From contig NZ_PDCM01000001.1 of the NCBI RefSeq assembly GCF_008634025.1, positions 2,229,501 through 2,293,500 of the forward strand: 64,000 nt of DNA. Direction: 5' to 3'. The notes under the pieces are model-generated. The model was not told where the DNA came from. It saw nothing but the letters and a program-made list of their open reading frames with translations, and did no database searches. The position numbers and the translations under genes are program-made. Shown one piece after another: positions 16,380-24,937 of the stretch; positions within the stretch are counted from its first letter, which is position 1, and every line of letters starts with the position of its first letter. This DNA comes from Streptomyces albofaciens JCM 4342. Lineage in GTDB: Bacteria > Actinomycetota > Actinomycetes > Streptomycetales > Streptomycetaceae.

Positions 16380-17132
16380 ATGGAAACAAGCCCTGCCGTC
16401 ACCGGGGGCCGTCCTCGGCCCGCACCTGATGTCCCCGTGTCCGCGGAACGTTCCGAGGCGCTCGCGGCGTTCAGAGAATCCGCCGGCGCCGTTCTGGGAT
16501 TCGTCCCGCTCGGCCTCGCGTTCGGGGCCCTGGTGACGCAGTCGGGGCTGGACTGGTGGTGGGCGGGGCTGTCCGCGGCGCTCGCCTTCGGCGGCTCGTT
16601 CGAGTTCCTGCTCATCGGCCTGGTCACCGCCGCGGCCCCGCTGGCGGCCATCGCGCTGTCCGCGTTCATGGTGAACGTCCGGCACGTCTTCTACGCGCTG
16701 TCCTTTCCCGTGCACCGCATATCCGGCCGCCTCGGCAAGACGTACGCCACTTTCGCGCTGTGCGACGAGGCGTACGTACTGGCCACCCGCGAACAGGCCC
16801 GTTCCTGGCCCGGCCGCCGCATTCTGTGGATGCAGTTCTTCCTGCATCTGTCCTGGGCGGGCAGCGCGATCGCCGGAGCCCTGCTCGGCTCCCTCATCCC
16901 GGAAAGCGTCACCGGCCTGGACTTCGCCCTGACCGCCCTGTTCGCCGTCCTCGCCATCGACGCCGTACGGGATATGCGCGGCGACCTGTCCACCCCCGGG
17001 CTCGCGCTGCTCAGCGCCCTCGGCGCCCGGATCCTGTTCCCCGGAGAGATGCTCCTGGCCGCCTTCGCCCTGTTCGCCGCCGCCCTCCTGGCCCGTCAGC
17101 TCACCACCAGCAAGAAGCCGAGCCATGCCTGA
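16380..17132 (+). CDS. azlC: Branched-chain amino acid exporter large subunit AzlC
   Basis: A 250-residue AzlC-family membrane protein (FVPLGLAFGAL at the first span, then GGSFEFLLIGL and a conserved FMVNVRHVFYALSF segment). With AzlD it exports branched-chain amino acids or analogues. Its first 30 residues are hydrophilic. The ATG at 16380 has no clear ribosome-binding site. The azlD start overlaps its last 8 bases. It is controlled presumably by the divergent Lrp protein. Confidence 0.88.
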   Translation: METSPAVTGGRPRPAPDVPVSAERSEALAAFRESAGAVLGFVPLGLAFGALVTQSGLDWWWAGLSAALAFGGSFEFLLIGLVTAAAPLAAIALSAFMVNVRHVFYALSFPVHRISGRLGKTYATFALCDEAYVLATREQARSWPGRRILWMQFFLHLSWAGSAIAGALLGSLIPESVTGLDFALTALFAVLAIDAVRDMRGDLSTPGLALLSALGARILFPGEMLLAAFALFAAALLARQLTTSKKPSHA

Positions 17133-17454
17133 CCCGCGCTACGCCGTCGCCGCCGTCCTCGTCACCGCCGCCGTCACCTGGGGCCTGCGTGCCCTGCCCT
17201 TCGCGGCCCTCACGCCCCTGCGTGCCAGCCGTACCGTCCGGTACCTCAGTGCCCGCATGCCCGCCGGCGTCATGGTGATCCTGCTCGCCTACTGCCTGCG
17301 CGACCTTCCCGTCACCCACGCGCGCGGCCTGGCCCCGCTGATAGCCCTGGCCGTCACGGTCGGCCTGCACCTGTGGCGCCGCAACGCGCTGCTGAGCATC
17401 CTCGGCGGCACGGCCGTGCACGTGGTTCTCGCCAGCGCGGTCTTCACGCACTGA
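17125..17454 (+). CDS. azlD: Branched-chain amino acid exporter small subunit AzlD
   Basis: A 109-residue protein with three to four hydrophobic segments (YAVAAVLVTAAVTWGLRALPF, MPAGVMVILLAYCL) typical of the AzlD/YgaH family. Its ATG lies inside the end of azlC, so the two are coupled. A strong hairpin follows. Confidence 0.87.
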   Translation: MPDPRYAVAAVLVTAAVTWGLRALPFAALTPLRASRTVRYLSARMPAGVMVILLAYCLRDLPVTHARGLAPLIALAVTVGLHLWRRNALLSILGGTAVHVVLASAVFTH

Positions 17455-17496
17455 GCGTCGCGGTCGCCATCTTCGCCACGGCCGCCGCCGTATGGA

Positions 17497-17539
17497 AAGG
17501 CCGGGCGGACGCCTTCTTCGCGGACGTCCGTCCGGCCTT
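17497..17539. terminator. Bidirectional terminator between azlD and panB
   Basis: The arms at 17497-17511 and 17525-17539 pair over 15 bp, with one G-U if transcribed rightward, around a 13-base loop. It lies between convergent genes. The sequence begins AAGG and ends CCTT, giving a few T in either direction. Confidence 0.7.
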
Positions 17540-17576
17540 CGTTCATCTCGGCGGAGGCTGTGCTCCGTGACCGGGA

Positions 17577-18497
17577 TCAGCGGAAGCTGTGCTCCTTCGC
17601 CGGGAACGCGCCGCCGACGACGTCCTCGGCGAAGTCCTTGGCCGCGTTGCCCAGCACCTCGCGCACGTTGGCGTACCGCTTCACGAAGCGCGGGACGTGC
17701 CCGCTGGTCAGGCCGGCCATGTCGGTCCACACCAGGACCTGCGCGTCACAGCCGACGCCCGCGCCGATGCCGACCGTGGGGACGTGCAGCGAGCGGGTGA
17801 CCTCGGCGGCCAGTTCGGCCGGTACGGCCTCCAGGACGACCGCGAAGGCGCCCGCGTCCTGCACGGCCTTCGCGTCGCGCAGCAGCTGCTGGGCCGCTTC
17901 CTCGCCGCGGCCCTGCACCGGGTAGCCCCCGTACGCGTTGACGGACTGCGGCGTCAGGCCGACGTGGGCCATGACCGGGATGCCGGCGGACACCAGCAGC
18001 TCGACCTGGTGGGCGGAGCGCTCGCCGCCCTCCAGCTTGACCGCGCCGACGCCGGCCTCCTTGACCAGGCGGGTGGCGTTGCGCAGCGCCTGGACCGGGC
18101 TCTCCTGGTAGGCGCCGAAGGGCAGGTCGCCGACGATCAGGGCGCGCTTGGTGCCGCGGACGACCGCCGCGGACAGGATGGTGATCTCGTCCATCGTGAC
18201 CGGCACGGTGGAGTCGTATCCGAGGTGGCAGTTGCCCATCGAATCGCCGACCAGCAGCACCGGGATGCCGGCCTCGTCGAAGACGGAGGCGGTCATCGCG
18301 TCGTAGGCGGTGAGCATCGGCCACTTCTCGCCGCGCTCCTTGGCGGCGGCGATGTCGCGCACGGTGACCCGCCGCGAGCTCTTTCCTCCGTACAGCGCCT
18401 TGGTGGAGCTGCTGTCGGACTTGGCGGGGGACGCGGCCCCGCCGGTCGCGGCGGTGCCCTCCGCGGCCGGAATCTGGGCAGGCGAAAGCTGCGTCAT
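17577..18497 (-). CDS. panB: 3-methyl-2-oxobutanoate hydroxymethyltransferase (ketopantoate synthesis)
   Basis: A 306-residue cytoplasmic enzyme of pantothenate/CoA biosynthesis, adding a hydroxymethyl group from methylene-THF to 2-oxoisovalerate. Seen are LTAYDAMTASVFDEAG, the metal-binding VGDSMGN, GAVKLEGG, AHVGLTPQSVNAYGGYPVQGR and GIGAGVGCDAQVLVWTDM, all standard PanB motifs. The first 40 residues are an Ala/Ser-rich extension common in Streptomyces. GGAGC lies upstream of ATG 18497. The substrate 2-oxoisovalerate derives from valine, which may be why azlCD is close by, though the terminator separates them. Confidence 0.95.
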   Translation of the reverse strand: MTQLSPAQIPAAEGTAATGGAASPAKSDSSSTKALYGGKSSRRVTVRDIAAAKERGEKWPMLTAYDAMTASVFDEAGIPVLLVGDSMGNCHLGYDSTVPVTMDEITILSAAVVRGTKRALIVGDLPFGAYQESPVQALRNATRLVKEAGVGAVKLEGGERSAHQVELLVSAGIPVMAHVGLTPQSVNAYGGYPVQGRGEEAAQQLLRDAKAVQDAGAFAVVLEAVPAELAAEVTRSLHVPTVGIGAGVGCDAQVLVWTDMAGLTSGHVPRFVKRYANVREVLGNAAKDFAEDVVGGAFPAKEHSFR

Positions 18498-18654
18498 GGT
18501 GACGGCTCCTGTTCGTCATCTCGAAGCGCCCTGACGGCGTCTCCGGACTCCCTTCCATGCTGGCACGCGGGCCCGGGGAGCGGAAGGGCGGGCCGGACCA
18601 CGTCCCGTGGGGCGGCCGCGGGCCCCGCTCCCGGCGATGCGGAACCACCCCCTC

Positions 18655-18677
18655 CGATACGGAACGGCCTCGTATCG
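18655..18677 (+). promoter_or_regulatory. Dyad operator upstream of the efflux pump/TetR operon
   Basis: CGATACG-N9-CGTATCG is a perfect 7-bp dyad 21 bases before the pump start codon at 18699. It is the obvious site for autoregulation by the TetR protein encoded second in the operon. Confidence 0.6.
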
Positions 18678-18698
18678 AAATAGGCGTACGCTGACCCC

Positions 18699-20318
18699 AT
18701 GACCAGCTCCGAACCCGCCGGCATATCCGCCGCGCCCCGGCACGTCCCCGAGCACATCCACCGCCGCCGCTGGGTGATCCTGTCCGTCCTCATGCTCAGC
18801 CTGCTGATCGTGGTGCTGGACAACTCCATCCTCAACGTGGCGATGAAGACGATCGCCACCCCGGCCCCCACCGGCCTCGGCGCCACGCAGAGCGAGCTGG
18901 AGTGGGCGATCAACTCGTACACGCTCGTCTTCGCGGGCCTGCTGTTCACCTCGGGACTGCTCGGTGACCGGCTGGGCCGCAAGAAGGTGCTGCTCTTCGG
19001 CCTGGTGGTGTTCGGTGTCGGCTCGGTGCTGGCGGCCTTCTCCGGGGCGCCGGCGGAGCTGATCGCCTTCCGGGCGGTGATGGGGCTGGGCGGCGCCTTC
19101 GTGATGCCGTCCACCCTCGCCGTGCTGATGAACGTCTTCGAGCGGGACGAGCAGCCCAGGGCGATCGGCATCTGGGCGGGCGGCGTGGGGCTGGCCATCG
19201 CGATCGGCCCGATCGCGGGCGGTCTGCTGCTGGACCACTTCTGGTGGGGTTCGGTCTTTCTCGTGAACGTACCGATCGTGCTCGTCGCTCTGGTCGCGAT
19301 GATCGTCCTGGTGCCCGACTCCAAGGACCCGCGGCCCGGGAAGCTGGACCCGGTCGGCGTGCTGCTCTCCGTCGTCGGCCTGGTGCTGCTGGTCTACGGG
19401 ATCATCAGGGGCGGGCAGCTGGCCGACTTCACCGACCCGCAGGTGCTCGGTACGGTCCTGGGCGGTCTGCTCGTCCTGGTCGGTTTCGTGCTGTACGAGA
19501 AGCGGATCGATCACCCGTCGATCGACGTCAATCTCTTCCGCAAGCCGGCCTTCTCCGCCGCCGTGGGCGCGATCGCGCTGGTCTTCTTCGCGATGCTGGG
19601 CGTCACGTTCTTCGTCGTCTTCTACGTCCAGAGCGTGCGCGGCTGTACGCCGCTCCAGGCCGGCCTGCTGATCCTGCCGCTGGCCGTGTCCCAGATGATC
19701 TTCTCGCCGAGGGCCCGGCACGCCGTCGACCGCTTCGGCTCGCGCGTCGTCTGCTCGGCCGGGATGCTGCTGGTCGCCGCCAGCATGGCCGGATTCCTGC
19801 TGCTGGACGCCGACACCCCCATCTGGGTGCTGGAGGTGCTCTTCTTCCTCCAGGGCACCGGCTCGGCGCACATCATGCCGCCGGTCACCGTCTCGATCAT
19901 GCAGTCCCTGCCGCGCGAGAAGGCGGGCTCCGGCTCGGCCCTCAACAACACGTTCCGGCAGGTCGGCGGCACGCTCGGGGTGGCCGTCCTGGGCTCGCTG
20001 CTGTCCACCGTCTACCGCGACGGCATCGACGGCACGCTGAACTCCGTACCGGGCCTGCCGGCGGGCGCGCGGCACGCGGCGGGCGAGTCCATCGAGGCCA
20101 CGCTCGGCGTCGCCCGGCACCTCGGACCGGCCGGAGAGCGGCTGATCGCCGACGCGTACGACGCGTTCATCCACGCCATGCACGTCACCGCGCTCGCCTC
20201 CGCCGGTGTCGCGGTCCTCGGCGCGGTGGTGGTGGCGGCCTTCCTGCCGGGCAGGATGGGTGGCGGTGCGCGCGGTACGGACCGGGCGAAGCAGGAAAAG
20301 GCGGGAGCACGGTCATGA
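18699..20318 (+). CDS. MFS drug-efflux transporter, DHA2 (14-span) family
   Basis: A 539-residue protein of the EmrB/QacA type. It has [10 protein letters not shown] in the first span (an acidic residue as in proton antiporters), motif [13 protein letters not shown], and a motif C-like [14 protein letters not shown]. About 14 hydrophobic segments are visible. The stop overlaps the ATG of a TetR gene (ATGA), so pump and repressor form an operon. The exported compound is unknown. Confidence 0.9.
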   Translation: MTSSEPAGISAAPRHVPEHIHRRRWVILSVLMLSLLIVVLDNSILNVAMKTIATPAPTGLGATQSELEWAINSYTLVFAGLLFTSGLLGDRLGRKKVLLFGLVVFGVGSVLAAFSGAPAELIAFRAVMGLGGAFVMPSTLAVLMNVFERDEQPRAIGIWAGGVGLAIAIGPIAGGLLLDHFWWGSVFLVNVPIVLVALVAMIVLVPDSKDPRPGKLDPVGVLLSVVGLVLLVYGIIRGGQLADFTDPQVLGTVLGGLLVLVGFVLYEKRIDHPSIDVNLFRKPAFSAAVGAIALVFFAMLGVTFFVVFYVQSVRGCTPLQAGLLILPLAVSQMIFSPRARHAVDRFGSRVVCSAGMLLVAASMAGFLLLDADTPIWVLEVLFFLQGTGSAHIMPPVTVSIMQSLPREKAGSGSALNNTFRQVGGTLGVAVLGSLLSTVYRDGIDGTLNSVPGLPAGARHAAGESIEATLGVARHLGPAGERLIADAYDAFIHAMHVTALASAGVAVLGAVVVAAFLPGRMGGGARGTDRAKQEKAGARS

Positions 20319-21079
20319 ACCGGACGGCGGACGCGGACGCGGCGGGGACAGCGGAAGCCGGTACGCCGGCAGGCGCGGCGGCCGCGCCCGCCCCGGAAAG
20401 GCAGGCCCCCGCCCCGGAAAGGCAGGCCCCCGCCCCGGAGACGCAAGCCCCCGCCCCGGAGAGGCAGGTCCCCGCCCCGGAGGCCCAGGCCCCCGACCCG
20501 CGCCGCGGCCGCCCCCGCAACGCCGCCGCCGACACCGCGATCATCGAGGCCGTGCTGCGCATGATCGAGGACGGGGTCTCCATCGGCGAGCTGTCCATGG
20601 AGCGCATCGCCCGGGAGGCGGGCGTCGGCAAGGCCACCGTCTACCGGCGGTGGCCCGGCAAGAGCGAGCTGCTGCTCGACGTGATGCGCTCGCTGGACAC
20701 CGACATCCCGCCGCCGGCCGGCGAGTCCGTGCGCGACGACCTCGTGGGCATCATCGAGTTCCTGCGCATCCGCGGCCTGGCCAAGCGCAACTCGGCGCTG
20801 CTGCGCACCATCGTCACGCACGTCAAGGCGCAGCCGGCGCTCTGGCGGGAGTACCACGAGACGGTCGTGCAGGCCCGCCGCGAGGTGCTGCTGTCCGTGC
20901 TGCGGCGGGGCATGGCGTGCGGTGAGATCCGTACGGACCGGGACATCGACCTGCTCGCCGACCTCTTCGTCGGCCCGGTGCTGTCCCGGGCCGTGCTCCA
21001 CGAATGGGCGGACCTGCCGCCGGGGCTGGCCGAGGAGATCGTGGACACGGTGCTGTACGGCGTACGGCCGCGTGTCTGA
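20315..21079 (+). CDS. TetR-family repressor of the efflux pump
   Basis: A 254-residue regulator. The helix-turn-helix ([22 protein letters not shown]) lies at about residues 92-115 and is followed by a TetR C-terminal ligand domain ([15 protein letters not shown]). The first 65 residues are unusual: a Pro/Ala/Glu/Gln linker made of five heptapeptides of the form APAPERQ, then RRGRPRN directly before the DNA-binding domain. The start ATG overlaps the pump stop. It probably binds the dyad at 18655-18677. Confidence 0.88.
   Translation: MNRTADADAAGTAEAGTPAGAAAAPAPERQAPAPERQAPAPETQAPAPERQVPAPEAQAPDPRRGRPRNAAADTAIIEAVLRMIEDGVSIGELSMERIAREAGVGKATVYRRWPGKSELLLDVMRSLDTDIPPPAGESVRDDLVGIIEFLRIRGLAKRNSALLRTIVTHVKAQPALWREYHETVVQARREVLLSVLRRGMACGEIRTDRDIDLLADLFVGPVLSRAVLHEWADLPPGLAEEIVDTVLYGVRPRV
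20391..20495 (+). repeat. 21-base tandem repeat (5 units) in the TetR gene
   Basis: Five 21-base units, the first two identical (each beginning CCCCGGAAAGGCAGG), at 20391, 20412, 20433, 20454 and 20475. They encode heptapeptide repeats and could expand or contract without a frameshift. Confidence 0.8.
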
Positions 21080-21295
21080 ACGCGTGCGGCGCCGTGTGCC
21101 CGGTCCATGCCCGTACCTGACCGCTCCATGACGGGACTATGCCCGTTCTGTCACAGCCGCCGCCGGGGCCCCGCGCCCAGGAACCTCACGCCCTGAGCGG
21201 GCCGTCATCAGTTGTAAGAAAAGGCATTACAGGCCATCGCCTAGGGTCGGAGACCACAGGTGGGGCGCACGAGGCAAGGCAGTGAGGACGGCGGC

Positions 21296-22318
21296 ATGGC
21301 GCAGGCATACATGACGGAGTCGGGGCAGGGCCACGACCCTGAGCGGAATGCCTCCCGGGCGCGGCGCCTGCGCGACTGGTGGCGTCCGGAGGGCATGTGG
21401 CGGCGGGGCATCGTGCTCGCGGTACTGGCGGTCCTGCTCGGGCTGCTGATGCTGCTGCACGCGCAGGTCCCCAACACGGTGGGCAACCTGGGCAGTCTGC
21501 TGGAGACGTTCCTGCCGTGGCTCGGCCTGATCGGCATCCCGGTGCTGCTGATCGCCGCCGTGCTGCGCCGCTCCACGACCGCGCTCGTCGCGCTGCTGCT
21601 GCCCGCGGTCGTCTGGGTCGGTCTCTTCGGCGGGCAGGTCACGGACAAGAAGGGCACCGGCGGCAACCTCACCGTCGTCACCCACAACGTCAGCGACGAG
21701 AACCCCGACCCGGCGGGCACGGCCAGGGACATCGTGAAGTCCGGCGCGGAGGTGGTGGCCCTGGAGGAGCTGACCGGCGACGCGCTGCCCAAGTACAAGG
21801 AGGGGCTGGCCAAGGCGTATCCGTACCGCACGGTGCAGGGCACGGTCGGGCTGTGGAGCAAGTACCCGCTGTCCGACGCGGCGCCGGTGAACATCAAGAT
21901 GGGCTGGACCCGGGCGCTGCGCGCCACCGTCCAGACGCCCGGCGGCAAGGAGGTCGCCGTCTACGTCGCGCACCTGCCGTCGGTACGGGTCAAGCTCAAC
22001 GCGGGCTTCACCGCCAACCAGCGCGACAACAGCGCGGCCGCCCTCGGCGAGGCGATCTCCCGCGAGCGCGTCAAGCAGGTCGTCCTGCTGGGCGACCTCA
22101 ACGGCACGATGAACGACCGCTCCCTCGCCCCGGTCACCGCGCAGATGCGTTCGGCCCAGGGCGCGGCGGGCGACGGCTTCGGCTTCTCCTTCCCGGCCGG
22201 CTTCCCGATGGCGCGGATCGACCAGATCATGATGAAGGGGATCGACCCGGTGTCCTCCTGGACGCTGCCGCGGACCGGCAGTGATCACCTTCCGCTGGCC
22301 GCCTCGGTCAAGATCTGA
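21296..22318 (+). CDS. Membrane-anchored endonuclease/exonuclease/phosphatase family protein
   Basis: 340 residues. The N-terminal third has three membrane spans (GIVLAVLAVLLGLLMLL, FLPWLGLIGIPVLLIAAVL, ALVALLLPAVVWVGLFG). The rest is an EEP phosphoesterase domain on the outer face: VVTHNVSDEN, VVALEEL (metal-binding Glu), VAHLPSVR, LLGDLNGTMND and the C-terminal SDHLPL with catalytic Asp-His. Family members cut DNA, phospholipids or inositol phosphates, and the substrate cannot be told. The ATG at 21296 has GAGG 8 bases upstream. A perfect 20-bp terminator follows. Confidence 0.85.
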   Translation: MAQAYMTESGQGHDPERNASRARRLRDWWRPEGMWRRGIVLAVLAVLLGLLMLLHAQVPNTVGNLGSLLETFLPWLGLIGIPVLLIAAVLRRSTTALVALLLPAVVWVGLFGGQVTDKKGTGGNLTVVTHNVSDENPDPAGTARDIVKSGAEVVALEELTGDALPKYKEGLAKAYPYRTVQGTVGLWSKYPLSDAAPVNIKMGWTRALRATVQTPGGKEVAVYVAHLPSVRVKLNAGFTANQRDNSAAALGEAISRERVKQVVLLGDLNGTMNDRSLAPVTAQMRSAQGAAGDGFGFSFPAGFPMARIDQIMMKGIDPVSSWTLPRTGSDHLPLAASVKI

Positions 22319-22330
22319 CAAAGCCGGTGC

Positions 22331-22380
22331 GGCCCCTGACGGCCGGGGTGAGCGTGCTTCCACCCCGGCCGTCAGGGGCC
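22331..22380 (+). terminator. Perfect 20-bp terminator hairpin
   Basis: The arms at 22331-22350 and 22361-22380 are exactly complementary over 20 bp with a 10-base loop, 12 bases after the phosphoesterase stop. It is one of the strongest hairpins in the window. Confidence 0.85.
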
Positions 22381-22454
22381 GTCCGCGTGCGTCCGCCCGT
22401 GCGCCGGCCCGGGTGGCCCGCCCCTCCTCCGCAACATTCCGTTCTCCCGTCGGA

Positions 22455-22484
22455 ATGAATGGCCTGAGAGACTTTGTTCCGTAG
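22455..22484 (+). other. Possible leader peptide upstream of the second efflux pump
   Basis: A nine-codon frame (MNGLRDFVP, stop TAG at 22482-22484) lies upstream of two dyads and the pump gene. Its ribosome-binding site is weak (CGGA). It would matter only if transcription starts before 22455; if the dyad at 22474-22500 marks the promoter, it is not transcribed. Confidence 0.25.
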
Positions 22485-22500
22485 AAGAACTTACGGACAA
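22474..22500 (+). promoter_or_regulatory. Operator-like dyad upstream of the efflux pump
   Basis: TTGT-T-CCGTA and TACGG-ACAA half-sites face each other across a short centre. A TTGT...ACAA dyad is common for MarR and TetR regulators. No regulator gene is adjacent. Confidence 0.45.
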
Positions 22501-22515
22501 TCCAGCTCGCACCGT

Positions 22516-22570
22516 CGTACGGACCCCCTGCGCACCGCTCGTCGCACCACCGCGCCCGGGGGTCCGTACG
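22516..22570 (+). promoter_or_regulatory. 13-bp leader hairpin before the efflux pump
   Basis: CGTACGGACCCCC (22516-22528) pairs perfectly with 22558-22570, looping out 29 bases. It ends 10 bases before the GAAAGG ribosome-binding site (22581-22586), so it could attenuate transcription or translation of the pump. Confidence 0.5.
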
Positions 22571-22592
22571 CACCGTTTTCGAAAGGTCTCTC

Positions 22593-23807
22593 ATGCCCCT
22601 GGCGCTGCTCGCGCTGGCCGTCTCCGCCTTCGGCATCGGCACCACCGAGTTCGTGATGATGGGCCTGCTGCCCAATGTCGCGGGCGACCTGGGTACGTCC
22701 GTGCCCACGGCCGGCTACCTCGTCTCCGCCTACGCCCTCGGTGTCGTCATCGGCGCCCCGCTGCTGACCGCGCTCGGCGCGCGCGTCCCGCGCAAGCGGA
22801 TGCTCCTGCTGCTCATGGCGGTCTTCACGGTCGGCAACCTGGCCTCGGCCCTGGCGCCCAACTTCGGCCTGCTGATCGCGGGCCGGCTGCTCGCCGGGCT
22901 GCCGCACGGCGCGTTCTTCGGCGTCGGCGCGGTGGTCGCGGCCCGGCTGGTCAAGGAAGGCCGGCAGGCCCGCGCGGTGGCCACCATGTTCCTCGGGCTG
23001 ACCGTCGCCAACATCGTCGGCGTGCCCGCCGCGACGCTGCTCGGCCAGCACCTCGGCTGGCGCGCGACGTTCCTGGTCGTGGCCGCCATCGGGCTGGTCG
23101 CGATGGCCTCGCTGGCCCGGCTGGTCCCGCACATGCCGCGCGAGGAGCACGGCGGCGTGGCCCACGAGCTGCGCGCCATGGGCAACCGGCAGGTCGTCCT
23201 CGGCCTGGTCACCGCGGTCTTCGGCTTCGCCGGCGTGTTCGCCGTCTACAGCTACCTCGCCTCGATGATGACCGAGGTCTCCGGCTTCGCCGAGGGGTCG
23301 GTTCCGCTGGTCCTGGCGCTGTTCGGCGCGGGCATGACGCTGGGCGCGCTGGCCGCCGGGCCGCTGACCGACCGCGCGCTGCGGCCCACGCTGTACGGGG
23401 CGCTCGCGGCCCTCGCCGCGACCCTCGTGGTCTTCACCTTCGCGGTGCACGTGAAGTGGGCGGCCCTGATCTGCGTCGTGATCCTCGGCGCGGTCGGCTT
23501 CATGACCACCACGCCGCTGCAGATGCTGGTCATGCGCAAGGCGCAGCACGCGCCCACCCTGGCCTCCGCCTCCAACCACTCGGCGTTCAACCTGGCCAAC
23601 GCGGGCGGCGCCTGGGTCGGCGGGGTGGCCATCGCGGCGGGCTGGGGCTGGACCTCCCCGGCGCTGGTCGGCGCGGTCCTGGCCGTCATCGGCCTGGGCA
23701 TCGCGGTCACCGCGGGCCTGCTGGACCGCGGCGCCGCCGCCTCCTCCCGCGTCGTCGCGAGCAGCGAGGACGAGGTGCCGGCGGAACTGCCGGACCGGGT
23801 GGGCTGA
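22593..23807 (+). CDS. MFS efflux transporter, DHA1 (12-span) family, chloramphenicol/sugar-efflux type
   Basis: 404 residues with 12 hydrophobic segments. FGIGTTEFVMMGLLPNVA in span 1 and the antiporter motif region (LVSAYALGVVIGAPLLTAL) place it with the CmlR/AraJ-like arabinose and chloramphenicol efflux group. The loop ARVPRKRMLL is motif A. The C terminus is Ser/Glu-rich. GAAAGG lies 6 bases before the ATG. It is a single gene between two strong hairpins, so monocistronic, with an elaborate leader suggesting induced expression. Confidence 0.88.
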   Translation: MPLALLALAVSAFGIGTTEFVMMGLLPNVAGDLGTSVPTAGYLVSAYALGVVIGAPLLTALGARVPRKRMLLLLMAVFTVGNLASALAPNFGLLIAGRLLAGLPHGAFFGVGAVVAARLVKEGRQARAVATMFLGLTVANIVGVPAATLLGQHLGWRATFLVVAAIGLVAMASLARLVPHMPREEHGGVAHELRAMGNRQVVLGLVTAVFGFAGVFAVYSYLASMMTEVSGFAEGSVPLVLALFGAGMTLGALAAGPLTDRALRPTLYGALAALAATLVVFTFAVHVKWAALICVVILGAVGFMTTTPLQMLVMRKAQHAPTLASASNHSAFNLANAGGAWVGGVAIAAGWGWTSPALVGAVLAVIGLGIAVTAGLLDRGAAASSRVVASSEDEVPAELPDRVG

Positions 23808-23826
23808 GGCCGCGTCCCGTACCGCC

Positions 23827-23868
23827 CGGAGGGGCCGCGCCGTACCGCGTACCGGCGCGGCCCCTCCG
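23827..23868. terminator. Perfect 16-bp hairpin terminator between convergent genes
   Basis: The arms at 23827-23842 and 23853-23868 are exactly complementary (CGGAGGGG...), with a 10-base loop. It lies 19 bases after the pump stop and 37 bases from the stop of the convergent methyltransferase. Confidence 0.8.
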
Positions 23869-23905
23869 CCGTGTGCGGCCCCCGTCCGCCGGCCCGCAGA
23901 CCGGT

Positions 23906-24796
23906 CTACGGCTTGCGCGCGAAGACCGTGACGGAGTCGAGCAGGTCGACCTCCCGCCGGATGCGCCGGTGGTCGCTCCATTCCTTGACGAACTCCCGCG
24001 CGGCCTCGGGGTGCAGTTTCCCCAGGGCCTCCGGGTCGCTGACCAGGCCCGTCCAGTAGCGGTACCAGCCCTCCCACGTCCGGTCGCGGATCGAGGTCAC
24101 GTCCGGGTCGGTGAATCCGGCGTCGAGGAGCCGCCGGGTGTAGGTGTGCCGGTCGTACCAGTTGGCGTCCGGCACGCTGAACCGGTACAGGCTCAGGCGC
24201 GAGGACCTGAAGTCGGTCCGCGGGGTGGCGCCGCTCAGCGGGATGGTGTCGATGGCGGCCAGGACGCCGCCGGGCTTCAGGACCCGCAGCGCTTCCGTGA
24301 AGAAGGCGCCGCGGGTGTTGAAGTGCAGAGCGGAGTCGAGGGCGACGACGCGGTCGAACATGCCGTCCGGGTAGGGAAGCCCGGTGGCGCTGCCGACGCG
24401 GAAGTCGGCCCGGTCCCGCAGTCCTTCCGACTCGGCCTGGGCACGGGCACCCGCGACGTGGCGCGGGCTCACCTCCAGACCGTGGACCTTGTGGATCCGG
24501 TTGGCCCGCAGCCAGGCGAAGTCCTGCTCGCCGTAGCCGAAGCCGACGTCGAGGACGGTGTCGGCCGGCTCGAAGCCCGCCGTTCCGGCGAGTTCGAGGG
24601 CCAGGTCCTCACCGGCCCGGTCCGGGTCGGCGGTGCCGTCCTTCCAGTAGCCGATGTTGATGTACCGGGTGGTCCGGTGCGCGAATTGCTTCTCGGGGTC
24701 GGCGAGTTCATACAGCCGTCGAACGCGGGTGTCGGGATCGGATGTGGCCACGGCCTGGATGGCCTTGCCGATCGTCTTCACCTTGTTCAACACCAC
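23906..24796 (-). CDS. SAM-dependent small-molecule methyltransferase
   Basis: A 296-residue class I methyltransferase of the cyclopropane-synthase/sterol/UbiE-like group: VLDVGFGYGEQDFAWL is motif I, GLEVSPRHV motif II and VLKPGGVLAAID motif III. FINIGYW-type segments (RYINIGYW) upstream of motif I occur in secondary-metabolite O- and C-methyltransferases. Several in-frame GTG codons lie at the start; 24796 is chosen because GAAGGGA ends 6 bases before it, whereas GTG 24802 would touch the site. No biosynthetic genes adjoin, so the substrate is unknown. Confidence 0.82.
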   Translation of the reverse strand: MVLNKVKTIGKAIQAVATSDPDTRVRRLYELADPEKQFAHRTTRYINIGYWKDGTADPDRAGEDLALELAGTAGFEPADTVLDVGFGYGEQDFAWLRANRIHKVHGLEVSPRHVAGARAQAESEGLRDRADFRVGSATGLPYPDGMFDRVVALDSALHFNTRGAFFTEALRVLKPGGVLAAIDTIPLSGATPRTDFRSSRLSLYRFSVPDANWYDRHTYTRRLLDAGFTDPDVTSIRDRTWEGWYRYWTGLVSDPEALGKLHPEAAREFVKEWSDHRRIRREVDLLDSVTVFARKP

Positions 24797-24937
24797 GGAC
24801 ACTCCCTTCGGGGGCAGAAGTTCGATCTGCCACCACACCCCACTCGGGTCGCATAAATCCCTAGAGTCGCGGGCGGCACCCGGCGGCTCCGCGCCCCGGC
24901 CGCACACCGGCCCCGGGGCGGCTCGGCGAGCGGCCTC

